Source of the DNA: Oscillospiraceae bacterium
GTDB lineage: Bacteria; Bacillota; Clostridia; Oscillospirales; Acutalibacteraceae
Assembly: GCA_015066405.1 (NCBI GenBank)
Contig: SVOM01000017.1
Coordinates: forward strand, 1 to 36,489
Direction of reading: 5' to 3'
DNA length: 36,489 nt
Shown here: piece by piece, positions 1-7,550 of the stretch
How the letters are laid out: each line of letters opens with the position of its first letter
How positions within the stretch are numbered: position 1 is the stretch's first letter
Program-made: the position numbers and the translations under genes
The notes under the pieces: generated by a model
What the model was told of the DNA's origin: nothing
The model's input: only the letters and a program-made list of their open reading frames with translations
Databases searched by the model: none

Positions 1-926
1 GTAAATGCGGGTGATACAACGGGGTCGGCAAGCTCCCAAATTTTGCCTTGCGGGTCTTTAAATGCGCCATCGCCGTATACCATAACCTCAACCTTTTTGC
101 CGGTTGCTTCAAAGATGCGCTTTTGAACATCAAGCACCAAATCCTTGCACTCACGGGGGAAGAGCTTAATCTTGTCCTCGGTTGATTTATTAGAACCGAG
201 AAGACCGTATTTTTCGTTACAGCCACTGCCGTTAATGGGAGAAGTCAAGATTTCATCAAGACCGCAAACTATTTTTGCACCGCCGGCTTTAAGCAAACGC
301 TTTGTGCGAGCGCGGGTGTGAATATCGCAGGTTAAAACACAGTCAGTATAATCAAGAATTGCTTTTGCCTGATTTGCGAAAATAATTTCAACCTCACAGC
401 CACACTCTTTTATAAGATTTTCGTAGTAAGCCACATAGTCAACACCCGTAAATTTAAGCGGGTGAACACCAAGCACCTCACGGTAGCGCTCGAGCGACAA
501 AACATCAGAGTGGGGGTTAATACCTGCCTCGTCAATCTTGTCCCAGTCAGCGAGCTCATTACCTACCTCGTCAGAGGGGTAGCTAAGCATTAAAACAATT
601 TTTTTAGCGCCCTTTGCTATACCACGAAGACAAATTGCAAAACGGTTACGAGAGAGAATAGGGAATATAACACCTATTGTGCCGCCACCAAGCTTTGCCT
701 TAACGTCTGCCGCAATATCATCGACTGATGCATAGTTGCCTTGTGAGCGGGCAACTATTGACTCGGTCATAGAGATAACGTCGCGGTCGCGAAGTTCAAA
801 ACCCTCGCACTCTGCCGCTTCTAAAACAGAATCGGCAACTATTTTTGCAAGGTTATCACCCTCTCGGATAATGGGGCATCTAATGCCACGGGAAACTGTA
901 CCTACTTTACGTTCTTTAACGTCCAT
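1..926 (-). CDS. CofE-like (F420-0:L-glutamate ligase family) protein, C-terminus cut by window edge
   Basis: I read 308 codons from an ATG at 926 down to the window edge; the end of the gene lies outside. The start is supported by a GAAGGGA Shine-Dalgarno sequence just upstream. The N-terminal part carries the pattern of the coenzyme F420-0:gamma-glutamyl ligase family: RGIRCPIIREGDNLAKIV (about residues 13-30), then RDRDVISMTESIVARSQGNY (about 46-65). Known members add glutamate to a substrate through an amide bond. Clostridial members of this form exist in organisms not known to make F420, so the substrate is uncertain. It lies 74 bases downstream of cysK on the same strand with no visible terminator between them, so it may be co-transcribed. 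I am fairly sure of the family and unsure of the substrate. Confidence 0.7.
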   Translation of the reverse strand, partial: MDVKERKVGTVSRGIRCPIIREGDNLAKIVADSVLEAAECEGFELRDRDVISMTESIVARSQGNYASVDDIAADVKAKLGGGTIGVIFPILSRNRFAICLRGIAKGAKKIVLMLSYPSDEVGNELADWDKIDEAGINPHSDVLSLERYREVLGVHPLKFTGVDYVAYYENLIKECGCEVEIIFANQAKAILDYTDCVLTCDIHTRARTKRLLKAGGAKIVCGLDEILTSPINGSGCNEKYGLLGSNKSTEDKIKLFPRECKDLVLDVQKRIFEATGKKVEVMVYGDGAFKDPQGKIWELADPVVSPAF

Positions 927-1000
927 TGTTTGTTGGTCCCTTCATAATAGAATATATAATCAATCCCGTATAAAGCGGAAATTAATACAAATTAAAAAAT

Positions 1001-1927
1001 TTAATCAAAAAGCGGAGTTGAAAAATACCGCTCTGCCGTATCGGGTAAAACTGTAACAACGGTTTTACCTTTGCCAAGTTTTTTTGCAAGCTTTATAGCC
1101 GCGGCAACGTTTGTACCGCTACTGATACCGCACATAATACCTTCCTTTGCGGCCAAATCTTTTGATGTTTGGAGCGCTTCGTTATCATCAATAATGCAAA
1201 GGTCGTTATATATATTTTGGTTTAAAATGGCGGGGATTATGCCGTCTCCTATACCCATTTGTATGTGTGTACCTATTGAGCCGCCCGAAAGTATTGCGGC
1301 ATCCTTAGGCTCTACCGCCCAAATAATGATATCGGGGTTGGCCTTCTTTAGCGCTTCGCCGATACCCGTTATTGTGCCGCCCGTACCGATACCCGAGCAA
1401 AAGCCGTGTATTGGACCCGCTACTGCATCGAGAATCTCCTTTCCCGTAACCGAGCGCTGTATATCAACGTTGGCGGGGTTTTCAAACTGTTGGGGAACAA
1501 ATACGCTTTTATCTTCTTTTTGCATTTTAAGGGCGAGCTCTAAACACTGCTCAATGCAAAGACCGATATTGCCTGCATCGTGGACTAATATAACCTCGGC
1601 ACCGTAATGCTCAACTAACTTTCTTCGCTCGGCACTTACCGAATCGGGCATAATAATTTTTACCTTATAGCCGCGTACAGCACCTACAAGCGCTAAACCG
1701 ATACCTTGATTGCCGCTTGTTGGTTCAACAATAACCGAGTCCTTATTAAGAAGACCCTTTGCCTCGGCATCGAGTATCATATTATAAGCGGTGCGAGTTT
1801 TTATAGAACCGCCGACATTGAGTCCCTCAAATTTTACGAGTATCTCGGCAGAGTCGGAATCTACCATATTATTAAGCCGTATCAGCGGCGTGTTGCCCAT
1901 TGCATCAAGCACGGTATTGTAAACCAC
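1001..1927 (-). CDS. cysK: Cysteine synthase A (O-acetylserine sulfhydrylase)
   Basis: PLP enzyme that makes L-cysteine from O-acetylserine and sulfide in the cytoplasm. Counting from the upstream GTG at 1936, the PLP lysine is K46 in GGSIKTRTA. The substrate loop TSGNQG is at 73-78, the phosphate-binding GTGGT at 184-188, and ISSGTN at 271-276. The C-terminus PDTAERYFST matches the family. About 308 residues is normal length. I chose the GTG at 1927 because AGGTGGG at 1932-1938 then acts as ribosome binding site; a GTG at 1936 would lie inside it. The upstream ATG at 1943 is out of frame. The usual SIKDR motif reads SIKTR here, a small oddity next to the PLP lysine. The gene has its own promoter at 1967-1995. 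Confidence 0.92.
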   Translation of the reverse strand: MVYNTVLDAMGNTPLIRLNNMVDSDSAEILVKFEGLNVGGSIKTRTAYNMILDAEAKGLLNKDSVIVEPTSGNQGIGLALVGAVRGYKVKIIMPDSVSAERRKLVEHYGAEVILVHDAGNIGLCIEQCLELALKMQKEDKSVFVPQQFENPANVDIQRSVTGKEILDAVAGPIHGFCSGIGTGGTITGIGEALKKANPDIIIWAVEPKDAAILSGGSIGTHIQMGIGDGIIPAILNQNIYNDLCIIDDNEALQTSKDLAAKEGIMCGISSGTNVAAAIKLAKKLGKGKTVVTVLPDTAERYFSTPLFD

Positions 1928-1966
1928 AAAACCCACCTACCATTTACCAAAAAAAGAATACAGATT

Positions 1967-1995
1967 ATTATAGCAAAAAAATTGTCGTTTTTCAA
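1967..1995 (-). promoter_or_regulatory. Sigma-A promoter of cysK
   Basis: On the minus strand, TTGAAA (1995-1990) and TATAAT (1972-1967) are separated by 17 bases. Transcription would start near 1960, about 30 bases before the chosen start codon. Confidence 0.7.
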
Positions 1996-2035
1996 TAGAA
2001 CTCGGCATATTTTTTAAAATATTTTTTTGTATGAG

Positions 2036-2938
2036 CTACATCGCAACCGATAAAATCAGCATTTCTTTTATGCGGTTATAAATTTGCTCGGTGTCGGTTA
2101 TGGGTAACGGGTTTTGCCCACTGCCCACTTCAACTGTAAATGCAGGGCGGTTATAGGTCTTTATAAACCAGTCCTTAAAGCCGCCGCCCACCGCAAGACC
2201 TAACGGGACATCAAGCGCATACCCCGAAGATGTTGCCATAATTTCCGCCATTTTTTGACTTCTTGCAGGTTTAAAATTATCATATTGCCAATAAATTACC
2301 TCGCCTTGTGAGTGAAAGGCAAGCGCATGGCGTATGCGCACCGTTTCGCACAAGCTTTTAATAGCGACACTTTCGGGCTCACTAAACGGCCTTGGACCGC
2401 CGTAGCGTGTTGGCGCGGGTCCGTGTATACCGTTTTCAATTTCTAACCTATGTAATTCTTCCCAGCCCGCATCAAAATTATGATTAATATCTACACCTCG
2501 GATGTTGGCATTCCAATGTTGCGTATCTCCGCGCGAGAGCTTTATTATATTTCTTGCGGCATTCCCTGCGTTTGACACGCCATTAATACTAATCTCGGCA
2601 CCATCGGGATTTACACAGGGCACGATTAAAATTGCGCGACCTGTCATAACCCGTTTTACATTGATTCCCGCAATGGAGCCGCCGTTTTGTAAAGCAGAGC
2701 AAATTTCTTCGGCAAATTTAAGCAGTAGGGTGGTGGTTATGTGCTCACTGCCGTGAAAAGTGCCTGCAAACAGCACGTATTCACTTGCTCTGCCGATTTT
2801 AAGCGCCGTGATTTCTCTGCCTAAAACCGATTTGCCGATAACACTTGTGTGTAAAAACGGATAGGTTTCACTTAGTGTTTTAATTGCCTTTTTTAGAGAA
2901 TAATAGTCGTAATTTTTGTTTTCAATTATTTTGCACAT
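2036..2938 (-). CDS. M14 family zinc carboxypeptidase (gamma-D-glutamyl-DAP peptidase-like)
   Basis: Zinc metallo-carboxypeptidase of family M14, 300 residues from the ATG at 2938. That start has AAGGAAG seven bases upstream; a longer reading frame begins at 2992 but has no such site. Zinc ligands are visible as HxxE in FHGSEH (H62, E65) and a later histidine in LAFHSQGE (H209). The general base glutamate is in FTVEVGSG (E270). VDINHNF (about 150-156) stands where the substrate-binding NRNF-type motif lies in the family. Bacterial members of this size often trim peptidoglycan stem peptides such as gamma-D-Glu-meso-DAP; that substrate is inference. I see no signal peptide, so it is probably cytoplasmic, which would fit recycling of wall peptides. 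Confidence 0.83.
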   Translation of the reverse strand: MCKIIENKNYDYYSLKKAIKTLSETYPFLHTSVIGKSVLGREITALKIGRASEYVLFAGTFHGSEHITTTLLLKFAEEICSALQNGGSIAGINVKRVMTGRAILIVPCVNPDGAEISINGVSNAGNAARNIIKLSRGDTQHWNANIRGVDINHNFDAGWEELHRLEIENGIHGPAPTRYGGPRPFSEPESVAIKSLCETVRIRHALAFHSQGEVIYWQYDNFKPARSQKMAEIMATSSGYALDVPLGLAVGGGFKDWFIKTYNRPAFTVEVGSGQNPLPITDTEQIYNRIKEMLILSVAM

Positions 2939-2985
2939 AAAAGCACTTCCTTTCAAATAAAATATATGCAAGGCACAAATATAAC

Positions 2986-3014
2986 TTGACATAAACTGCT
3001 TTTAAAAATAAAAT
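2986..3014 (+). promoter_or_regulatory. Promoter of tRNA-Arg
   Basis: TTGACA at 2986-2991 and TAAAAT at 3009-3014 are 17 bases apart. The start point would be near 3021, about 12 bases before the mature tRNA. Confidence 0.65.
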
Positions 3015-3032
3015 AGATAGGGTAATATATCC

Positions 3033-3109
3033 GCGCCATTAGCTCAGCTGGATAGAGCACCGGCCTCCGACGCCGGGTGTCGCCGGTTCGAATCCGGTGT
3101 GGCGTGCCA
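3033..3109 (+). tRNA. tRNA-Arg (anticodon CCG)
   Basis: A full cloverleaf folds. The acceptor stem GCGCCAT pairs with GTGGCGT, including G-T pairs. The D stem is GCTC/GAGC. The anticodon stem CCGGC/GCCGG holds the loop CTCCGAC with anticodon CCG. The T stem is GCCGG/CCGGT with loop TTCGAAT. Discriminator G and an encoded CCA end the gene. It would read CGG codons. Confidence 0.95.
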
Positions 3110-3110
3110 G

Positions 3111-3148
3111 AAAAAAGAGAGCAAGTCGAAAGCTTGCTCTCTTTTTTT
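3111..3148 (+). terminator. Intrinsic terminator after tRNA-Arg
   Basis: A strong stem (AGAGAGCAAG paired with CTTGCTCTCT) with a seven-base loop is followed by a run of T. It starts two bases after the CCA end. Confidence 0.85.
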
Positions 3149-3151
3149 AAC

Positions 3152-3323
3152 GAAATTCGCCTGCGGCGAGTGAAATTTGGCTTCGCCAAGTGAAATAGCT
3201 TCGCTGTGAAATATTTGCTTCGCAAATGTTAGGGGCGAATTTCATTTCACTTTCTGCACAGCAGAAAATTTCACAATGACCGTAGGTCATCATTTCACAT
3301 TCGGCGTAAGCCGAATATTTCAC
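3152..3323 (+). repeat. Modular palindrome array, copy 1
   Basis: A 172-base array of small palindromes joined by a constant seven-base linker. GTGAAAT occurs at 3170, 3190 and 3206, and its reverse complement ATTTCAC at 3244, 3268, 3292 and 3317. Between linkers lie hairpins such as TTGGC/GCCAA, TTTCTGC/GCAGAAA (3251-3267), ATGACC/GGTCAT and ATTCGGC/GCCGAAT. The first half is bracketed by a perfect inverted repeat, GAAATTCGCC (3152-3161) and GGCGAATTTC (3234-3243). A second copy lies at 35972-36149 with the same 3+4 linker plan. I do not recognise this family. It begins a few bases after the tRNA terminator and runs straight into a promoter. Confidence 0.85.
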
Positions 3324-3329
3324 TAACTC

Positions 3330-3358
3330 TTGCCACCCCACCGCATTTATGCTATAAT
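3330..3358 (+). promoter_or_regulatory. Promoter at the end of palindrome array copy 1
   Basis: TTGCCA (3330-3335) and TATAAT (3353-3358) are 17 bases apart, with a TGC extension before the -10. It reads into the SDR gene at 3380. The surrounding bases closely match those around the promoter after array copy 2 (36157-36185), so the promoter seems to belong to the repeat unit. Confidence 0.75.
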
Positions 3359-3379
3359 GAGCAAAAGTGGGTCGATAGA

Positions 3380-4267
3380 ATGAACATAAACCGTTGGATA
3401 AGTCAAAACACGGATAGTTTAAAGGGAAAAACAGTTGCCGTTACGGGTAGCACGGGCGGTCTTGGTAACGAATTGTGTGAAATTTTGGCATCGCTCTCGG
3501 CAAACCTTGTGTTGCTTGATAGAAATGCCGAGAAATCGCGTAAATTCGGCGAAAAACTAAAAGAAAAACACCCTTTAATAAGCATTGAATACATAACGGT
3601 AGATTTATCGGTTTTTCAGTCGGTAAAAGCAGCAACCGAAAAATTAAAAGAATTATCGCCCGATATTTTAATACTAAATGCCGGTGCATACAGTATTCCG
3701 CGGTATAAAACCGAACTCGGCTACCATAATGTTTTTCAAATTAATTTTTTGTCGCCCTATTATATAACCAAACAGCTTTTACCCGTTTTAAGAGAAAAAT
3801 CGGGCAGGGTAGTGGTGGTTGGCAGTATTGCGCATAATTACTCAAAAACCGACAAAAACGATGTAGATTTTTGGACACGTAGAGCGGCATCAAAGGTGTA
3901 CGGAAACGCAAAGCGGTTTTTGATGTTTTCACTATTTGAGCTTTTCAAAAATGAAACGCAGGTGTCCCTTGCCGTAACCCACCCGGGCATTACCTTTACG
4001 GGAATTACAAATCACTATCCCAAACTCATTTTTGCTGTAATTAAGCACCCAATGAAAATTATATTTATGAACCCCAAAAAAGCAGTGCTTAGCATAGTTA
4101 AGGGCGTGTTTAATGAAACCCCACATAATACTTGGTGGGGACCAAAACTTTTCGGTATATGGGGTATGCCAAAACTATCGAAATTAAAAACTTGCAAATC
4201 GGCTGAGCAGAAAAAGATTTTCAAAATTTCCGAGAAAATTTATAATAAAATTGGAGAAAAAATATGA
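3380..4267 (+). CDS. Short-chain dehydrogenase/reductase (SDR), substrate unknown
   Basis: NAD(P)-dependent oxidoreductase of the classical SDR fold, 295 residues. The cofactor motif TGSTGGLG is at 22-29, NAG at 100-102 and the structural Asn at N122. The catalytic set is S149 (VVVGSIAHN), Y174 and K178 (YGNAK). The C-terminal part (about 210-295) is longer than in minimal SDRs and carries a hydrophobic stretch around 215-240; this resembles retinol dehydrogenase/WW-domain oxidoreductase-like SDRs. The substrate cannot be told from sequence. The stop codon overlaps the next gene's start (ATGA), so the two are translationally coupled. Transcription very likely starts from the promoter carried by the upstream palindrome array. 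Confidence 0.85.
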   Translation: MNINRWISQNTDSLKGKTVAVTGSTGGLGNELCEILASLSANLVLLDRNAEKSRKFGEKLKEKHPLISIEYITVDLSVFQSVKAATEKLKELSPDILILNAGAYSIPRYKTELGYHNVFQINFLSPYYITKQLLPVLREKSGRVVVVGSIAHNYSKTDKNDVDFWTRRAASKVYGNAKRFLMFSLFELFKNETQVSLAVTHPGITFTGITNHYPKLIFAVIKHPMKIIFMNPKKAVLSIVKGVFNETPHNTWWGPKLFGIWGMPKLSKLKTCKSAEQKKIFKISEKIYNKIGEKI

Positions 4268-4692
4268 AAAAGAAAAAAATTGCGGTTATTATAATTATTT
4301 CGGTTTTAGTGATTTCTTTTTTTGCCTTTGTAATTTCGTTGTTGGATAAGGAACTTATTTTCGCAATAATTTACATATTTTTTATATTATGTATCGGTTG
4401 TGGTACAATGATTTATATATCAATATTAACAAGTAAGAAAGAAAAAATGAGAAAAAACTTACCACCAAAAATTGAATCAGCAACAGTAAAGGATAAAAAT
4501 ACTGAGTTTGTTGGTAATAGATATTCAATCAGAACAAAATACTTTGTTACTTTCGAAACACAATTTGGCTATAGAATGTGCTTTGAGGTTGAACAAGATG
4601 AATATGCCCTTTTATCTATCAACGACAAAGGTGTTTTGACTTACAAAGAAAGTGAAGATAACCTGTTTTTTGAAGATTTTACGGCAAATTAA
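4264..4692 (+). CDS. Small membrane protein with DUF2500-like C-terminal domain
   Basis: 142 residues with two hydrophobic segments (about 6-27 and 31-54), then a basic KKEK stretch and a soluble domain. The latter (about 70-140) reads like the DUF2500 family: a strand such as YFVTFETQFGYRMCFEV, then EYALLSINDKGVLTYK. DUF2500 proteins are membrane-anchored and have no established function. The gene overlaps the SDR stop by four bases and ends at a bidirectional terminator, so the two form an operon. Codon use is more A/T-rich than in neighbouring housekeeping genes. The family call is moderately sure. Confidence 0.65.
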   Translation: MKKKKIAVIIIISVLVISFFAFVISLLDKELIFAIIYIFFILCIGCGTMIYISILTSKKEKMRKNLPPKIESATVKDKNTEFVGNRYSIRTKYFVTFETQFGYRMCFEVEQDEYALLSINDKGVLTYKESEDNLFFEDFTAN

Positions 4693-4721
4693 AAAGAGAA
4701 GGCATAGCGCCTTCTCTTTTT
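4691..4721. terminator. Bidirectional terminator between the DUF2500-like gene and HTH-glmM
   Basis: Stem AAAAAGAGAAGGC pairs with GCCTTCTCTTTTT around a short loop. A flanks one side and T the other, so it can stop transcription from both converging genes. Confidence 0.85.
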
Positions 4722-4724
4722 AAT

Positions 4725-6365
4725 TTATCTTGCATAGCCTTGTTCTCGTATAAGCGTTATTACTTTATCGGCGTACATATCGCAGCTTTTGGCCGAGCCG
4801 CACTCAACCATAACGCGTATAACGGGCTCGGTGCCGCTTTGTCTGAGCAATATTCTGCCCGATTTGCCGAGAGACGCGGAAATCTCATTCACAAGGGCGA
4901 GCACCTTATCATCGTTCATAACAGTTTTTTTATCTTTAACCGCTATGTTTTTAACGGTTTGCGGGAACATCTTCACGGGGGAGGCCAGTGTGCTTAAGGT
5001 AGATTTGTATTCAACCATACATTCGGCGAGCATTATAGCAGTTAAAATGCCATCGCCCGTGGATGCATATTTGCGAATAATTGTGTGTCCGCTTTGCTCG
5101 CCACCGATGCTAATATCGTGCTCCATCATAGCTTCGTGCACGTATTTATCGCCAACGGTGGTTTGCACACAGGTCATACCCGCTTCCTCAATAGCTTTGA
5201 AGAAACCGATATTGGACATAACAGTTGCTACGACTTTGTCATCTTTAAGCAGTCCTTTTTTGCGGAGCATCTGGGCTATAATATATATTGTGTGGTCGCC
5301 GTTTACAATTTCGCCGTTTTCATCCACCGCAATACAGCGGTCGGCGTCTCCGTCAAATGCAAAGCCTACATCACAGCGGTTTTCCCTAACGTACTTTCGC
5401 AAAGCACCGATATTGGTAGAACCCGCGCCCATATTGATGTTAATGCCATCTGGCTCGGCGTTTATTACGTGGGTTTTAGCACCCAAAGCATCAAACACCG
5501 ATTTTGCTATCATCCAAGCGGAGCCGTTTGCACAGTCGAGTGCTATGTTAAGCTTTTTGTAAGAATTTGCGGCAACCGAAATAAGATAACCGACGTATCG
5601 GTTACGGCCTGCGGCATAGTCGATAATCTTACCTACATTTTCGCGCGTGGCAAAGGGTAGGTCGTTTTCAAAGCCGAAGTCGGCAGTTTCGCCATCCATA
5701 TATTTTTCAATGAGAGATAGCGTATAATCATCCATCTTTTCGCCGTAGCTGTTAATTAACTTTATGCCGTTATCGTAAAACGGGTTGTGCGAAGCCGAAA
5801 TCATAATACCGCAGTCAAAATTGTCCTGACGCGCCACATACGATACACTGGGTGTTGTGGTAACGTGGAGCATATAAGCGTCAGCACCCGAGGCGGTAAG
5901 ACCTGCAACTATTGAATACTCAAACATATAACTTGAGCGGCGGGTGTCCTTGCCGACAACTATACGGGGCTTGTGCGCACCCGAGCGCTTGCCCGATAAA
6001 GCGGATGAATAATACCAACCGAGGAAGCGGCCGATTTTATAGGCGTGATCGCTGGTGAGCACCGTACCCGCTTCACCTCTGAAACCATCGGTGCCGAAAT
6101 ATTTAAGGTTATAATTAATACTCTCGGTAGGTCTAAAAATCGGCTCGGTATATGTTGGAGAAAGCGGAATTTCATCGCGCAATAGGTCATCAAGCGTTAC
6201 ATTGAATATAAGAGATAACTTTAATATGATGTTTATTTCGGGTAGCGATTTATCGGATTCCCATTTTGAAACCGATTGGCGAGAAACATCCAATTTTTCC
6301 GCCAACTGCTCTTGTGAAAGATTAAGCCCTGTTCTTAGAATTGAGATTTTTTGTCCTATGGTCAT
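4725..6365 (-). CDS. glmM: Phosphoglucosamine mutase with N-terminal XRE helix-turn-helix domain (HTH-GlmM fusion)
   Basis: One 546-residue open frame joins two domains. Residues 1-62 form a Cro/C1-type HTH (LSQEQLAEKLDVSRQSVSKWE, about 16-36, written here only as its key span), as in XRE repressors. Residues 63-87 are a Pro-rich linker. Residues 88-546 are a complete GlmM, which converts GlcN-6-P to GlcN-1-P for UDP-GlcNAc. Motifs: GTDGFRG 91-97; phosphoserine loop SASHNP with S192; metal loop DGDADR 338-343; sugar loop GEQSGH 422-427; phosphate loop RQSGTEP 508-514. The start ATG at 6365 has a GGAGGAG site, and there is no start codon near the usual GlmM N-terminus, so the fusion is translated whole. 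Standalone GlmM is about 450 residues. Regulation by its own HTH domain at the palindrome 6429-6448 is inference. Confidence 0.9.
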   Translation of the reverse strand: MTIGQKISILRTGLNLSQEQLAEKLDVSRQSVSKWESDKSLPEINIILKLSLIFNVTLDDLLRDEIPLSPTYTEPIFRPTESINYNLKYFGTDGFRGEAGTVLTSDHAYKIGRFLGWYYSSALSGKRSGAHKPRIVVGKDTRRSSYMFEYSIVAGLTASGADAYMLHVTTTPSVSYVARQDNFDCGIMISASHNPFYDNGIKLINSYGEKMDDYTLSLIEKYMDGETADFGFENDLPFATRENVGKIIDYAAGRNRYVGYLISVAANSYKKLNIALDCANGSAWMIAKSVFDALGAKTHVINAEPDGININMGAGSTNIGALRKYVRENRCDVGFAFDGDADRCIAVDENGEIVNGDHTIYIIAQMLRKKGLLKDDKVVATVMSNIGFFKAIEEAGMTCVQTTVGDKYVHEAMMEHDISIGGEQSGHTIIRKYASTGDGILTAIMLAECMVEYKSTLSTLASPVKMFPQTVKNIAVKDKKTVMNDDKVLALVNEISASLGKSGRILLRQSGTEPVIRVMVECGSAKSCDMYADKVITLIREQGYAR

Positions 6366-6390
6366 AATAAATCTCCTCCTTCATATTGAT

Positions 6391-6419
6391 ATTTTATGTT
6401 TGCAGGCAAAAAATATCAA
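6391..6419 (-). promoter_or_regulatory. Promoter of HTH-glmM
   Basis: On the minus strand TTGATA (6419-6414) and TAAAAT (6396-6391) are 17 bases apart, with the start point near 6384 and the GGAGGAG ribosome site just after. Confidence 0.55.
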
Positions 6420-6428
6420 GCAAGTTTG

Positions 6429-6448
6429 GTTGACTATTTTGTGTCAAC
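6429..6448. promoter_or_regulatory. Candidate operator palindrome upstream of HTH-glmM
   Basis: GTTGAC and GTCAAC form perfect six-base arms separated by eight bases. The site lies about 10 bases upstream of the -35 of HTH-glmM, a natural place for binding by an HTH protein. A looser inverted repeat (GTTGCA ... TGCAAAC, 6454-6478) lies beside it. Binding by the fusion protein is inference. Confidence 0.4.
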
Positions 6449-6493
6449 TGTTAGTTGCACATTTAATTTTATGCAAACAAAGCAAGAGATATT

Positions 6494-6519
6494 AAAAAAG
6501 CCGCAATAAATTGCGGCTT
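6494..6519 (-). terminator. Terminator of ddh
   Basis: Stem AAGCCGCAA/TTGCGGCTT with a four-base loop, followed on the minus strand by a T run. It starts six bases after the ddh stop codon. Confidence 0.85.
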
Positions 6520-6524
6520 AAAAA

Positions 6525-7505
6525 TTATAATAGAGTTTTAACAATTTCTTGGTGTGAAAGGCGTGATAAATCGGCGGGGGCTACATCAAATACAGTTTTG
6601 CAGCCAACGTCTCCACGCGATTTCATTTTCATAATTGCTCTGGCAAAGCATATTAGCACGCTTGCGGTAAACTCGGGGTTTGAATCAAGCTTTAAACTGT
6701 ATTCAATTATATGCGAGTTACTATTATTCTCTCCCGTTTTGCCTGAGCGTATTACAAATCCGCCGTGTGGGATGCCACTGTGATTTTTATCGAGTTCCTC
6801 TTTTGTTATAAAGTTAACTGTTGTATCATAGTCGGCAAAGTATTTCGGCATTGTTTTAATTTCGTTTTCTATTCTTTCCTTGTTGGCATCATCACTCGCC
6901 ACAACAAAGCAAAGGCGAGTGTGCTTTTGTCTTGTTGTAAGCTCGGGGCTTTCGCCACGTCTTACACTTTCAAGTGCGGTATCCACTGGGCAGGTATATT
7001 GTCTTGCATCAATTACGCCGTCAATTCTGCGTATCGCATCCGAGTGGCCTTGGCTTACACCCTTGCCCCAAAAGGTATAATCCTTACCATCGGGCAAAAT
7101 GGCATTCGCATACAAGCGGTTGAGCGAAAACATACCGGGGTCCCAACCGGCAGAAATAAGCGCGATGTTTTTGTTTTCTCTTGCGGCTTTGTCGACATTT
7201 GCAAAATGCGTGGGAATATCAGCGTGTGTATCAAAGCTATCAATAACATTAAAATCGGCTGCAAGGGCAGGCGTCATTTTGGGTAAATCGGTTGCACTGC
7301 CGCCGCAGATAATCAGCACATCAATATCATTCTTGTATTTTAAAATATCATCAGCGCGGTAAACCTTAGCACTGCTTGTGTTGATTTTTACACTTGCAGG
7401 GTCCCTGCGTGTAAAAACACCGAACAATTCCATATCATCGTTTTGTTTTATGGCATATTCAACACCGCGACCCAAGTTGCCGTAGCCGTAAATAGCAATT
7501 TTCAT
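6525..7505 (-). CDS. ddh: meso-Diaminopimelate dehydrogenase
   Basis: NADPH-dependent reductive amination of L-2-amino-6-oxopimelate (tetrahydrodipicolinate) to meso-DAP in one step, supplying lysine and peptidoglycan. 326 residues is the family length. The Rossmann motif GYGNLGRG is at 7-14. Family-typical segments follow: FTRRDP (about 31-36), DSFDTHADIP (about 88-97), SAGWDPGMFSLNRLYANA (about 117-134), and GVSQGHSDAIRRIDGV (about 148-163). The start ATG has a GAAAGAAG site upstream. Transcription from 7726-7754 would give an unusually long and highly structured leader of about 214 bases. The gene stands alone between two terminated or divergent neighbours. Confidence 0.95.
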   Translation of the reverse strand: MKIAIYGYGNLGRGVEYAIKQNDDMELFGVFTRRDPASVKINTSSAKVYRADDILKYKNDIDVLIICGGSATDLPKMTPALAADFNVIDSFDTHADIPTHFANVDKAARENKNIALISAGWDPGMFSLNRLYANAILPDGKDYTFWGKGVSQGHSDAIRRIDGVIDARQYTCPVDTALESVRRGESPELTTRQKHTRLCFVVASDDANKERIENEIKTMPKYFADYDTTVNFITKEELDKNHSGIPHGGFVIRSGKTGENNSNSHIIEYSLKLDSNPEFTASVLICFARAIMKMKSRGDVGCKTVFDVAPADLSRLSHQEIVKTLL

Positions 7506-7550
7506 AATATCAACTTCTTTCCATATTATTAATAATAATTGTAGTTATGA

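Noticed and set aside
1071-1607. 178-codon open frame on the plus strand inside cysK
   Set aside because: Shadow frame; the opposite strand encodes an intact cysteine synthase.
2953-3225. Open frame antisense to tRNA-Arg encoding an Arg-rich peptide (RIRTGDTRRRR...)
   Set aside because: This is the common false gene made by translating a tRNA on the opposite strand.
3152-3323. Possible CRISPR array (regular short repeats)
   Set aside because: The repeated unit is only seven bases, changes orientation midway, and the intervening pieces are palindromes, not spacers. No cas genes are present.
5085-5660. 191-codon open frame on the plus strand inside glmM
   Set aside because: Shadow frame opposite a well-conserved enzyme; no ribosome site and composition unlike a protein.
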